Assembly: GCA_003671195.1 (NCBI GenBank)
Contig: QWPJ01000159.1
Location: forward strand, 1-36,348
Source: Planctomycetota bacterium
GTDB taxonomy: Bacteria > Planctomycetota > Planctomycetia > Pirellulales > Pirellulaceae
Direction: 5' to 3'
DNA: 36,348 nt
Below are positions 8,385 to 16,553 of this stretch, piece by piece. The notes beneath the pieces were generated by a model. That model was not told where the DNA came from and made no database searches. It worked only from the letters and a program-made list of their open reading frames with translations. How positions within the stretch are numbered: position 1 is the first letter of the stretch; each line of letters starts with the position of its first letter. The position numbers were made by a program, and so were the translations under genes.

Positions 8385-8440
8385 TACTCGTACTCAGTGA
8401 AACGGTACTCGTACTCAGTGAAACGGTACTCGTACTCGAT
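8385..8440. repeat. 21-bp tandem repeat TACTCGTACTCAGTGAAACGG
   Basis: About two and a half copies of a 21-bp unit (TACTCGTACTC followed by AGTGAAACGG) lead straight into repeat copy 2. Read on the minus strand the unit is CGAGTACC-GTTTCAC-TGAGTACGAG, the flank also seen at 1993-2040. Confidence 0.8.
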
Positions 8441-8558
8441 GGCTGTTTGAACTGCTGCGATGCCGATGGTTGATCGAGGCGGTATGCGGGAAATTGCAGA
8501 CCTATGATGGGCCGGATTGCTCTACTAGATCGAATCGAATCGAATCGAGTACGAGTAC
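8426..8558. repeat. 15-bp inverted repeat bracketing repeat copy 2
   Basis: GTACTCGTACTCGAT at 8426-8440 is the exact reverse complement of 8544-8558. The arms enclose about 103 bases of the repeat core, so a transcript could fold into a long stem-loop. The design resembles a small non-autonomous element or a REP/BIME-like structure. No target-site duplication was seen. Confidence 0.75.
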
Positions 8559-8600
8559 GAGTACGAAAAGAAGTACGAACAAAGCATTGGACCGAAGTGC
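8436..8600. repeat. intergenic direct repeat, copy 2 (expanded form)
   Basis: This is the second copy of the 8111-8252 segment. It differs mainly by microsatellite growth at its right end: the ATCGA unit is repeated more often and the GTACGA unit occurs three times instead of once. The two copies fill most of the 574-bp gap 8038-8611; outside them and the 21-bp tandem repeat I see nothing else there. Confidence 0.85.
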
Positions 8601-8611
8601 TCAGCAATCGG

Positions 8612-9934
8612 TCAATACGAGTCGATCGGTCGGCTCGACCAATCTAAACGTGGGCGGATCACCGGACCGTACCAAGAGCCTAGGAATTCCTTGCGCATCG
8701 CGCCTGTATCGAGAACGCTAAAGGCCAGGACCGAATCGCACTGAATCGTCGGCTTACCGATCTGTGGGCCGAGGAAAACGCTCAAGATGTATCGACTGTC
8801 GTTTAGAAAGTTCGCAGGAACGGTGCATTCGGTTCGATAGCGAGCCACATCGAGGGGTTTTCCAAAGGTCTCGTCGGTCTGTAGGCTCATCGATGGGGCG
8901 TTGGCAGAAGAGAAGACAAAGACTCCGTTTTCGTCCTTAAGGTGGATTTGGACCGTGTTGATAGCGCCCTGGACCAACACCTCGTAGTCTAGCTCGATGA
9001 CGATCGGCTGATCGATATCGACTTGATTGGCGCTCGATGGGTTCTTGGCATTGCGCACGGTGACCGCGTGGAGTCGAACCTCCTGGCTTGCCGGGGCCTG
9101 TTCTGGTTCCCATTGAATCCTGCCCGCATCGTAGCGCATGGATTGGAGGTATTTCCGGATCGTTTCTTTGGGGGAAGCATCCAGAGCGATCGTACCTTGT
9201 TCGAGCAGGATCGCGCGCGAGCAGATATTGGAGATTGCCGCGAGGTTATGGGAGACCACCAGAATTGCGCGGCCTTGGTTGCCCAGCTCGGTGGCTTTTC
9301 CCATGCAACGGTTTTGAAAAGCTTGGTCGCCGACGCTCAAGACCTCGTCGATGATCAGAACATCGGGTTCCATGTGGGCAGCGACGGAGAAACCCAAGCG
9401 GACGGTCATGCCGCTCGAGTAGCGTTTGACTGGGGTATCGAGGAAAGGGCCGATCTCGGCAAACTCGACGATCTTATCGAAGCGATTGCGAATTTCGGTC
9501 CGTTTCATCCCTAGGATTGCGCCGTTGAGAAAGATGTTTTCTCGGCCGGTCAATTCCGGGTGGAAGCCGGTGCCAACTTCGAGCAGACTTCCGATGCGGC
9601 CTTGGACTCCCACGCGACCGGAGCTCGGGGTGACGATCCGCGAGAGGATTTTGAGCAAGGTGCTTTTACCTGCCCCGTTGTGGCCGATGATTCCGACAAC
9701 CTCAGAGCGTTGAATATCAAACGAGATATTCTTCAGGGCCCAAAAGTCCTTGGGCTGCGCATTGGAAGCAGGAGTTTGCGGTTTGAAGAGCGATTTGATC
9801 CTTGAAGAGATCGCCTCGGTCAAGCGTTGATGTTCGCCGATGGTTCCGAGGCGAAACCGTTTCGAGACATCCTCAAGGCGGATCGCCACTGAGTTTTGTC
9901 GGGAATCATCGATGGGGTTTTGACCTGGCATCAT
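8612..9934 (-). CDS. ABC transporter ATP-binding protein, polysaccharide export (Wzt-like)
   Basis: This is the ATPase of an ABC exporter for O-antigen, teichoic-acid-like or other surface polysaccharide (Wzt/TagH/KpsT group). Counted from the upstream ATG at 9952, Walker A is GHNGAGKST at about 90-98, the signature is YSSGM at about 178-182 and Walker B is VLIIDEVLSVGD at about 198-209. The Wzt hallmark GRIGSLLEVGTGFHPELTG is present. Residues from about 270 form an extra C-terminal domain of about 175 residues (beta-rich, with IHLKDENGVFVFSS), like the Wzt carbohydrate-binding domain that recognises the finished glycan. I prefer the ATG at 9934 because it overlaps the permease stop as ATGA; ATG 9952 is the alternative. 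It forms a unit with the permease just upstream. No glycosyltransferases are nearby. Confidence 0.92.
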   Translation of the reverse strand: MMPGQNPIDDSRQNSVAIRLEDVSKRFRLGTIGEHQRLTEAISSRIKSLFKPQTPASNAQPKDFWALKNISFDIQRSEVVGIIGHNGAGKSTLLKILSRIVTPSSGRVGVQGRIGSLLEVGTGFHPELTGRENIFLNGAILGMKRTEIRNRFDKIVEFAEIGPFLDTPVKRYSSGMTVRLGFSVAAHMEPDVLIIDEVLSVGDQAFQNRCMGKATELGNQGRAILVVSHNLAAISNICSRAILLEQGTIALDASPKETIRKYLQSMRYDAGRIQWEPEQAPASQEVRLHAVTVRNAKNPSSANQVDIDQPIVIELDYEVLVQGAINTVQIHLKDENGVFVFSSANAPSMSLQTDETFGKPLDVARYRTECTVPANFLNDSRYILSVFLGPQIGKPTIQCDSVLAFSVLDTGAMRKEFLGSWYGPVIRPRLDWSSRPIDSY

Positions 9935-10878
9935 ATGCGATCTGCCATCCATTGGTCGCTGCGTTGGAACCAGACCAAGCTAGAGATAACTAGGCTGAGG
10001 GTCAGCAACGCAGCGAGTACCAATCCCAGGATCGGCGGGAGCGGGGATCCGAGGAGCCCCCACCGAGCCAGCCCGATGCAGCTTGCCACTGGATTGGTGC
10101 AGTAGACGACCTGCCAGAAGTAACTCAGTGAGCTTTCGATGCGGTCAAACCCATAGACGACTGGCGAGAGGAACATGCCGATTTGCATAAGAAATGGTAG
10201 GACGTATCCGACATCCCGATACTGGGCGTTCAGAGAGCTCAGCCATAGGATCGCGCCAAAGCAGAACAGAGCCAGCCAAACGACGGCTAGCAATCCAACC
10301 CAACTTGTCGACCAGTGCAAGCCTTGTCCAAACCAAGCTGCAAGCGGGATCAGCAGGACCCCACCGACGGCCAAATCGAACAGCGCGCAGAGCAAGCTCG
10401 AGAGGGGCAGCAGCATGCGTGGAAAATAGATCTTGGTGATCACATGACGGTAGTTGACCAGCGAACCTGTGGCGTCTCGAAGCGAGTTGTTGACCAATTG
10501 CCAAAGGAGCATGCCAAGGAGAATCACCGAGGCATCCTTCCAAAATGCGGTCGTCGAGCCACTGCCAGTCCCCTGAGCGCCCATGAAGTAGAAGAGCAAC
10601 AGGAAGATCAGCGTACCGAGCAGGGGTTGGATCAAAACCCAGAGGACTCCGACGAAGACTTGTCGGTAACGGATCAGCAAGTCGCGTTGAAAAAAACTCA
10701 GCAGCAATTCTCGCGAATCCCAGGCTTCCTTCAGTTGCCTGAGTCCCAGCGGATCGGGTTGTCCGTAAAAGCGCAAATCTTGCTCCTTGGGCGCTTCGGC
10801 ACTTGTTGCTCGATTCACTGTGATTAATCCGTCTTTGGGTTCCCTTTGCCGAGCAGAGCGTCTTCTGACTCGGACCAT
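9931..10878 (-). CDS. ABC-2 type transporter permease, polysaccharide export (Wzm-like)
   Basis: This is the membrane subunit that pairs with the Wzt-like ATPase to export a surface glycan across the inner membrane. It has 315 residues with about six hydrophobic helices. The N-terminal cytoplasmic part (LKEAWDSRELLLSFFQRD) leads to LLIRYRQVFVGVLWVLIQPL, the typical first region of the ABC-2/Wzm/TagG family. A later NYRHVITKIYFPRMLLPLSS segment and the amphipathic QYRDVGYVLPFLMQ segment also fit. The ATG at 10878 is used; the first 30 residues are basic and poorly conserved-looking, so an internal start is possible. Its end overlaps the ATPase gene. It diverges from the ABC ATPase gene at 10931 across about 52 bases. 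Confidence 0.9.
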   Translation of the reverse strand: MVRVRRRSARQREPKDGLITVNRATSAEAPKEQDLRFYGQPDPLGLRQLKEAWDSRELLLSFFQRDLLIRYRQVFVGVLWVLIQPLLGTLIFLLLFYFMGAQGTGSGSTTAFWKDASVILLGMLLWQLVNNSLRDATGSLVNYRHVITKIYFPRMLLPLSSLLCALFDLAVGGVLLIPLAAWFGQGLHWSTSWVGLLAVVWLALFCFGAILWLSSLNAQYRDVGYVLPFLMQIGMFLSPVVYGFDRIESSLSYFWQVVYCTNPVASCIGLARWGLLGSPLPPILGLVLAALLTLSLVISSLVWFQRSDQWMADRI

Positions 10879-10883
10879 GGAGT

Positions 10884-10911
10884 ATCATAGTTCCTATTCC
10901 GACGGCTCCAA
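10884..10911 (-). promoter_or_regulatory. possible sigma-70-type promoter of the Wzm/Wzt operon
   Basis: On the minus strand a -10-like TATGAT (10884-10889) lies 16 bases after TTGGAG (10906-10911), a weak -35. The -10 ends 5 bases before the ATG at 10878, so transcription would begin at or near the start codon and give a nearly leaderless mRNA. This is a pattern match only. Confidence 0.3.
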
Positions 10912-10930
10912 TCGAAAACGGCTTTTCCCG

Positions 10931-11896
10931 ATGGCACAATCGAACCTGCAACCTGCAATCCTTTCGGTCGACAAACTCACCAAGCAGTACGGGACATTTC
11001 GGGCGTTGGACGAATGCGACCTGAAGGTTTATGAAAACTCCATCTTCGGATTGCTTGGACCCAATGGATCAGGCAAAACCACTCTGATTCGGTGCTTGTT
11101 GGGCTACCTGCAGCCGACGTCCGGACGCGCAAGCGTCCAGGAGCTTGACTGCTGCACCCAGAGTTTGCTCGTCCGGCAGCGCGTCGGGTATTTGCCGGCA
11201 GAGCCAAAGCTTTTTCGGATGATGCGAGGCCGAGATTGCATCGATTTTTTTACCTCGATGCATCCGCGAGGAAGCAAAACCGCCGCGATGCGATACGCCG
11301 ATCGATTGGCCTTGGACCTTTCGCGTCGGGTCGCTTTTATGTCGACCGGGATGCGCCGGAAGCTATCGATTTGCTGCGTCTTGGGCTGCCCGAGCCCCTT
11401 GATGATTCTCGATGAACCGACTGAAAACCTGGACCCCTCGGTGCGTTTCACCGTCATCGATTTGATCCAAGAGATCCATCAGCAAGGATCGACCGTCGTG
11501 CTTTGTTCCCATATCCTCAGTGAGATCGAGAGTCTGTGCGACCAAGTCGGGGTCTTGAGGCAGGGTAAGATCGTTCGGACAGCGAGGCTCGAAGAAGTGC
11601 GAACCACGCACCTGCTTCGTGCCGAGATGGGGCCCGAGGGCGGCCCAGGGGGTGGCTTGAACGACCTGCCCGGTGGCATTCGAATCCTGGAAACCAAAAA
11701 CCAAAGCGTCACGCTCGAACTGGCCGGTACGATCGATGCTTATTGCAACTGGATTTCGCAATCCGGGTTGCGGAATATCCGACTCGAACTCGTCGGATTG
11801 CGCGGACTGTACGATCAGTACCATCACCCCGATGGAATCCCGAGCAAGGAAACTCGACAATCGATGGAGCATCAAAGCACTGATGAAGTACTTTAG
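10931..11896 (+). CDS. ABC transporter ATP-binding protein (ABC-2 type)
   Basis: This is the ATPase subunit of an ABC-2 exporter or related transporter, 321 residues from the chosen ATG. Visible are ILSVDKLTKQYGTFRALDEC, Walker A GPNGSGKTT, a Q-loop near VGYLPAEPKLF, a degenerate signature MSTGMRRKLSI (the STGM form is common in ABC-2 ATPases), Walker B LMILDEPTENLDP and the switch His in VVLCSHILSEIESLCDQ. The C-terminal 90 residues contain a Gly-rich loop (GPEGGPGGGL) and a short beta domain. I chose the ATG at 10931 because it begins just before the first ABC strand; the frame is open upstream to 10787, but that part lies inside the permease gene. No permease follows on this strand, so its partner is not in the window. 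Confidence 0.88.
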   Translation: MAQSNLQPAILSVDKLTKQYGTFRALDECDLKVYENSIFGLLGPNGSGKTTLIRCLLGYLQPTSGRASVQELDCCTQSLLVRQRVGYLPAEPKLFRMMRGRDCIDFFTSMHPRGSKTAAMRYADRLALDLSRRVAFMSTGMRRKLSICCVLGCPSPLMILDEPTENLDPSVRFTVIDLIQEIHQQGSTVVLCSHILSEIESLCDQVGVLRQGKIVRTARLEEVRTTHLLRAEMGPEGGPGGGLNDLPGGIRILETKNQSVTLELAGTIDAYCNWISQSGLRNIRLELVGLRGLYDQYHHPDGIPSKETRQSMEHQSTDEVL

Positions 11897-11971
11897 GATG
11901 GATTACAATAGGCACTCATCGACTTCCATGACGCGTGATCGTATCGAATTCACCAACGGGTAATAAAAACT

Positions 11972-12532
11972 ATGTCGGCCGAATCAGACGCACTTTCGGG
12001 CCTCTCGAGCATCATGCTCGTCGACGACAGCATCATCCTTCGCGATCGCCTTGCCGAAGCTTTTGAGGAACGCGGATTCCGAGTGCTCGTGGCAGGGACC
12101 TGTGACGAAGCGGTCGAAAAGTTCAAACTCACCCCGACGGATCTTGCCGTCGTGGACCTTCGTATGCCCGGACGGTCCGGGCTGAGCCTCATTCAGGACA
12201 TCAAGCAAATTTCGCCTGATGTTCGCGTGCTGATCCTTTCGGGGTTCGGCAGCATCGCAACGGCCATCGACGCGATCAAACTCGGAGCGGTGAATTTTCT
12301 TCCCAAGCCGGCCGATGTCGACGACATCCTCAACGCCTTCAAACGCGGGGGTACCGAGGTCGAAATGCCCGAGACCGACGAGGAAATACCCGTGCCGACG
12401 TTGGCTCAAGCCGAATGGGAGCACATCCATCGCGTGCTTGCCGACTGCAGCAACAACATCTCCGAGGCCTCGCGTCGGTTGGGGATCCATCGAAGATCGC
12501 TCCAAAGGAAACTTCGCAAACGGGCCCCCTAA
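11972..12532 (+). CDS. response regulator with Fis-type HTH (RegA/ActR/PrrA type)
   Basis: This is a two-component response regulator of 186 residues, the typical size of the RegA/ActR/PrrA group. The receiver domain has the acidic pair Asp18-Asp19, the phospho-acceptor Asp62 in VVDLRMPGRSGL, Ser90 in LILSGFGS and Lys112 in FLPKPAD. A short linker leads to a Fis-type helix-turn-helix at about 140-184 (WEHIHRVLADCSNNISEASRRLGIHRRSLQRKLRKR). Members of this group bind DNA directly without an AAA+ domain and often control redox or energy genes. No histidine kinase lies next to it, so it is an orphan here. It starts 75 bases after the ABC ATPase gene and could be co-transcribed. Confidence 0.92.
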   Translation: MSAESDALSGLSSIMLVDDSIILRDRLAEAFEERGFRVLVAGTCDEAVEKFKLTPTDLAVVDLRMPGRSGLSLIQDIKQISPDVRVLILSGFGSIATAIDAIKLGAVNFLPKPADVDDILNAFKRGGTEVEMPETDEEIPVPTLAQAEWEHIHRVLADCSNNISEASRRLGIHRRSLQRKLRKRAP

Positions 12533-12893
12533 AGCCCTGTATTACGTTTGCGAATCCAAGATTCCCAACCGCGTATCGAATTCTAGGACGGCAGCTTGCC
12601 TCGGTCGTGCAAACCTCCCAAACCGCAAAGCTTTCCGGCTTTAGCACCCCTAGGGCTCGAAACCTTTGACAAAACACGGGGTTTGCAGGAATGCAAGGCA
12701 AGGTGGCAAATGAGTTATTTGCTATCAAAACCGGCATTTTTGGGGACTTGTTGGGCTCGAATGCGTCCTTAGCCGAGCAAAAGACCTGGGAAATTGTTGA
12801 CTTTGAACTACAGTCAGGGTCAGCTCAGCCCGCACAACCCCCTTAATCGATCAACTCCTTACGTCTCAGCGATCCATTGCGGCAACGAAAACT
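12533..12893. other. 361-bp intergenic region before the secretion operon
   Basis: Apart from the small reading frame at 12691-12846 I see no strong feature. There is a TTGACA at 12666 and a TTGACT at 12797, but neither has a convincing -10 at 16-18 bases. A small hairpin TTGCA-GGAA-TGCAA lies near 12683-12696. The promoter of the gspD-like operon is expected here but I cannot place it. Confidence 0.5.
12691..12846 (+). CDS. possible small protein, 51 residues
   Basis: An ATG-started frame of 51 codons ends in TAA at 12844-12846, 47 bases before the gspD-like start. The predicted peptide begins MQGKVANELFAIKTG, has a hydrophobic IFGDLLG stretch and ends Gln/Pro-rich. GGGG lies about 9 bases before the ATG. 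I do not recognise it, and a frame of this length can arise by chance. Confidence 0.2.
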   Translation: MQGKVANELFAIKTGIFGDLLGSNASLAEQKTWEIVDFELQSGSAQPAQPP

Positions 12894-15800
12894 ATGCGAA
12901 ACACCAACCGCCGATCACTTAGGTTGCGTCGGAACTCCAAGCTATTCGGCAGTTTACTTCTATCGTGTGCCATTTCGATGGCCGCTCCGAGCACAGGACG
13001 CAGCGAGGGGAATCCGGACATTGTCGGGGTGCTTGCTGCGTTGACCGAACCGAACATAGCCGCCGACTTGGGGCTCAGCGACGAGCAGTTGACGAAGTTG
13101 CGCGATTTGGTCAAGCAGCACGAGGGCAAGGCGATCGATTTTGCTTCTGAGTTGCGGGCCATCGAGGATCCGATCCAGCGTAAGGAGCGAGCTCGTCAAA
13201 ACCTCCGTTCGGTCGAGATCGCTGGGATGACGATGCTCAACGCGCAGCAGCAAGTGCGCGCCGAGCAGTTGCGTCTCCAGGGGCTTGGATTGGCTGCTGC
13301 ACTCGAACCGCAAATCGCAGGATCGCTTGCGGTCAACGAAGAGCAGTTGGCAAAAATACAGACGATAGTCGAGGGCAAGCGAGGCTTGATGCGTCAGCTC
13401 GGCCCTGAAAAAGGGGCTCTAGAGTTGTCCAAGCAACTCAATGAAGTTCTCAACGACGAGCAGCGGACCAAATGGGCTGGATTGATCGGACCGATCGCGG
13501 GCAAGCCTTCCGAGGCGAGCGACTCGAACCCATCGACAAGTTCGCAAGGAGCCCAGGAGGCCCCGGGCGATACGAACGCCGGTGCTCCGATGGCCAGTCG
13601 CGAAGCGAGTTCCTCATCGGTCCCGACAGGAGTTCCTGGCGAATTCGGACTCCGCGTGAACTTCAACTCGGCGCCTTGGCCGGATGTGTTGAAGTGGCTT
13701 GCCAAAGAAGCAGAGCTGAGCCTTCAGACCGATTTTTTCCCTCCTGGGACGTTCACCTACCGCGATCCTTACCGCGTCTACAGTGTTTCCCAAGCGATGG
13801 ATATCATGAATGGCGTGTTGTTGAACAGGGGCTACACGCTGGTTCGCAAGCAGCGTGCGCTGCTGTGCATCGACCTGGGAGCTGGCGATCCAGAACTTGT
13901 CCGCGGCTTGATCCGTGAGTTGACCGAGTTGGTACCTTCAAAGGACCTCGACACACGCGGGGATTTCGAGATTTGCAAAACCGTTTTCATGCTCACACGC
14001 CTGAGCGTCGAGGAGGCCGAGAAGGAGGTCAAGCCGCTGCTAGGTCCACAGGGCTCGATCGTTGCGTTGCCATCTGCCAATCAGTTGCTCGTGACCGAGA
14101 CGGGTGGCAAACTGAGGATGATCCGCGAGACGATCGAACGCTCCGAGATGCCCGATGCGGGCCGGATGTCCAAGATCGTAGCGATCGCGCTGAAGAACAT
14201 GAGTTCCGAGGAGCTTCTCGGGATTGCAAGGCCCCTTTTGGGGCTCAAGGAAAACGCGAATGTCTCCGAAGATCTGAGCATCTCGACCGACGCGTTTGGA
14301 ACGACCCTCTACGCGACGGGAACCCCTGACAAGCTTCAAAAACTCCGCGATCTTGTAACCCAAGTCGACGTCGAGCAAACCGATAGCAAAACCTCCTCGA
14401 CCACGGCCGAGCAAGTCGCGGTTCGGAGCCACAACATCCGAGGCTCCGACCCACAAACAACGATGGACGTTCTGCAAACGCAGTTCTCCGGGCAGACAAA
14501 TATCAACTTGGCTCTGGACCCGAAGTCCAACAACATCATCGCTCGGGCCACTCCGACCGACCACAAGACCATCGAAGAGATCATCGAAACCCTCTCGGGC
14601 CAAACCAGCGATTTCGAAGTGATCGACCTTGGGAAAATGGATACCCAAGCGGCGATCATGACCCTCGAGAAGTTCTTCGGGAAATCGAGCGCTAAAGACA
14701 AAGACGGCGGAGCCAAGGGACCCATTTTCTACGGCGATACGATCGCTCGGAGGATCATGGTCCAAGGAACACCTCAGGAGGTCTCTCAAGTCCGAGAACT
14801 GCTCAAGAAGGTCGAAAGCACCGGCCCGACCCTCGATGGACTCCGCGAAAAAGCCCGATTCTTGCCTTACTCAGGCAAGTCGGCCGACAAGTTCCTCGAC
14901 CAGATCGATGTGCTCTGGCAGGCGACGAATCAAAAAGGGAGAATTCGCAAGATCGAATCCGGTGGTGGCAGCCAGCCTACCAACCGAGCACCAGCTCAAC
15001 CCGAGACTCAGCCCAATTCTCAGCCAGAGGCACAGCCTGGGGCGCGACCAGAGGCTCAGCCTCAACCCCCTGCCGAGAAGGTACCGGGCCAAAAGGCCGC
15101 ATCGAACGAGCCGCTTAAGTTCCCCAATAGCGTATCGTCGGTCTCGAGTGTGCGGTACACCAAGCTCAATCAAGATCCAGTCGATCCGACTGAGCCTCCA
15201 AGCCCTTCGGACCAACCACCGAGCAGCCCAGGCGAGCCGGTCGGGGGGAAAAATGAACTGCGAGTTTTCCAAGGCCCAGCGGGCCTGATCGTCACGAGCG
15301 ATGATCCCCAACTGCTCAACGAATTCGATGAGATCTCCCGTGTGGTTCAAGAGCAAATGGCTTCAGGGCCTTCCGAACCGACGGTGATCTATCTCAAGCA
15401 CATCTCGGCCTTGGCAGCCGAAGAGCTCATCCGAGGGGTGCTCAGCGGAGCTTCCTCCGGCGGTGGCGGTTCGGCCGGTGGCGGCGGCCTGCTCGGCGAA
15501 GTCGCTTCGAGTGTTCTCGGTGGCGGCGGATTCCTCGGAAGCCTCTTGGGTATGGGTGGCGGAGGCGGCTCGGCGGCTTCGAGCAGCACGTCGACCTCCA
15601 GCGGCGAAGTATCGATTACAGCCGACCCTCGGCTCAACGCCCTTTGGGTCCAAGCCAACCCGCTCGATATGCAGTTGATCGAGGAGTTGATTCAGATCAT
15701 CGACACCGACAACAGCCCTGTCGACCCGCAAACCCGCGGAACACCAAACATCATCTATCTACAGAACGCCTCAGTCACCGAAGTCGAAACGACAGTGCGG

Positions 15801-16535
15801 AGCGTGTTTGCCGATCGTCTCGGAGGCGCTGCAGGTGCGCAAAACGCGCAGCGTCCGCCAAGCCCTCAAGAGTTCATCGAAGCCCTTCGCGGTGGCGGAG
15901 GGGGTGGAGGACGGCGTGGAGCGGCCCCAAAGGAACTCAAAGAATCGACGATGACCATCACGAGCGACAAGAAAAACAATTCCTTGATCGTCGTTGCACC
16001 CAAGCAATTGTTTGAACAAGTCGAAGAGTTCGTCACCATGCTCGATAAAACCGCAGAGGGCAGCGAGGATAGTTTTGTCGTCGCACCGATCGCCGGTATC
16101 AATCCCAATACCGTCCGATCGGCACTCTCGTCGGTCTTTGGAGCTCAAGCCAGAACCTCCTCGACGACCAACCCCCAAACTTCGGCACCTGCCAATAGCA
16201 GCCAACCCCAAGCCAACCCATTCCAAGCGTTCAGGAATTTCAATCCCGGCGCATTTGGGGGCGGGAATGCAGGTGGCGGAATGCAGATGGGATTTCCCAA
16301 CGCAGCAGGGGGCAACCCAGGCATGATGTTCGGCGTCCCGGGTATGGGAGGCCAAGGGGGCGGTCAAGGCTTCCGTGGCATGCAAGGAGGGGGTGGTAAC
16401 CCATTCGGTGGAATGGGTGGCGCAGGAGGAGGCTTCGGTGGAAACCGAGGAGGATTTGGTGGCAACACTGGCGGTGGCAACACACGCGGTGGCAACACTG
16501 GCGGCGGAAACCGAAGTACCCGAGGCAATCGCTAA
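12894..16535 (+). CDS. GspD/secretin-like protein with repeated N-type domains and no visible beta-barrel
   Basis: This 1213-residue protein is the D component by position and domains. After a signal-like N-terminus (SLLLSCAISMAAPS) there is a helical region at about 40-205 with Leu/Gln-rich motifs (GLSDEQLTKLRDL, AVNEEQLAKIQ, VLNDEQRTKWAGL) found in planctomycete proteins. An STN/N0-like domain follows (VNFNSAPWPDVLKWLAKEAE, about 254-330). Next are at least six NolW/N1-type modules, each with an (I/V)xLxxxxAxE strand-helix and a SNQLLV/NNSLIVVA strand, at about 355-650 and 800-1065, split by a Pro/Gln linker (about 695-790). The C-terminus (about 1110-1213) is Gly/Asn/Arg-rich. The secretin pore domain that should follow the N modules is missing. 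GspE starts 18 bases later. It may be a scaffold that works with a separate pore. Confidence 0.82.
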   Translation: MRNTNRRSLRLRRNSKLFGSLLLSCAISMAAPSTGRSEGNPDIVGVLAALTEPNIAADLGLSDEQLTKLRDLVKQHEGKAIDFASELRAIEDPIQRKERARQNLRSVEIAGMTMLNAQQQVRAEQLRLQGLGLAAALEPQIAGSLAVNEEQLAKIQTIVEGKRGLMRQLGPEKGALELSKQLNEVLNDEQRTKWAGLIGPIAGKPSEASDSNPSTSSQGAQEAPGDTNAGAPMASREASSSSVPTGVPGEFGLRVNFNSAPWPDVLKWLAKEAELSLQTDFFPPGTFTYRDPYRVYSVSQAMDIMNGVLLNRGYTLVRKQRALLCIDLGAGDPELVRGLIRELTELVPSKDLDTRGDFEICKTVFMLTRLSVEEAEKEVKPLLGPQGSIVALPSANQLLVTETGGKLRMIRETIERSEMPDAGRMSKIVAIALKNMSSEELLGIARPLLGLKENANVSEDLSISTDAFGTTLYATGTPDKLQKLRDLVTQVDVEQTDSKTSSTTAEQVAVRSHNIRGSDPQTTMDVLQTQFSGQTNINLALDPKSNNIIARATPTDHKTIEEIIETLSGQTSDFEVIDLGKMDTQAAIMTLEKFFGKSSAKDKDGGAKGPIFYGDTIARRIMVQGTPQEVSQVRELLKKVESTGPTLDGLREKARFLPYSGKSADKFLDQIDVLWQATNQKGRIRKIESGGGSQPTNRAPAQPETQPNSQPEAQPGARPEAQPQPPAEKVPGQKAASNEPLKFPNSVSSVSSVRYTKLNQDPVDPTEPPSPSDQPPSSPGEPVGGKNELRVFQGPAGLIVTSDDPQLLNEFDEISRVVQEQMASGPSEPTVIYLKHISALAAEELIRGVLSGASSGGGGSAGGGGLLGEVASSVLGGGGFLGSLLGMGGGGGSAASSSTSTSSGEVSITADPRLNALWVQANPLDMQLIEELIQIIDTDNSPVDPQTRGTPNIIYLQNASVTEVETTVRSVFADRLGGAAGAQNAQRPPSPQEFIEALRGGGGGGGRRGAAPKELKESTMTITSDKKNNSLIVVAPKQLFEQVEEFVTMLDKTAEGSEDSFVVAPIAGINPNTVRSALSSVFGAQARTSSTTNPQTSAPANSSQPQANPFQAFRNFNPGAFGGGNAGGGMQMGFPNAAGGNPGMMFGVPGMGGQGGGQGFRGMQGGGGNPFGGMGGAGGGFGGNRGGFGGNTGGGNTRGGNTGGGNRSTRGNR

Positions 16536-16553
16536 CGCAAGGTAATTGAATCG

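Noticed and set aside
8030..8607. Two related minus-strand open frames with similar translations (IRSSRAIRP...)
   Set aside because: They are translations of the duplicated intergenic repeat, have no domain or ribosome site and differ by repeat expansion.
16255..16553. Possible frameshift that removes the secretin barrel from the D protein
   Set aside because: No other frame after the Gly-rich tail shows secretin-like sequence, and gspE starts 18 bases after the stop.
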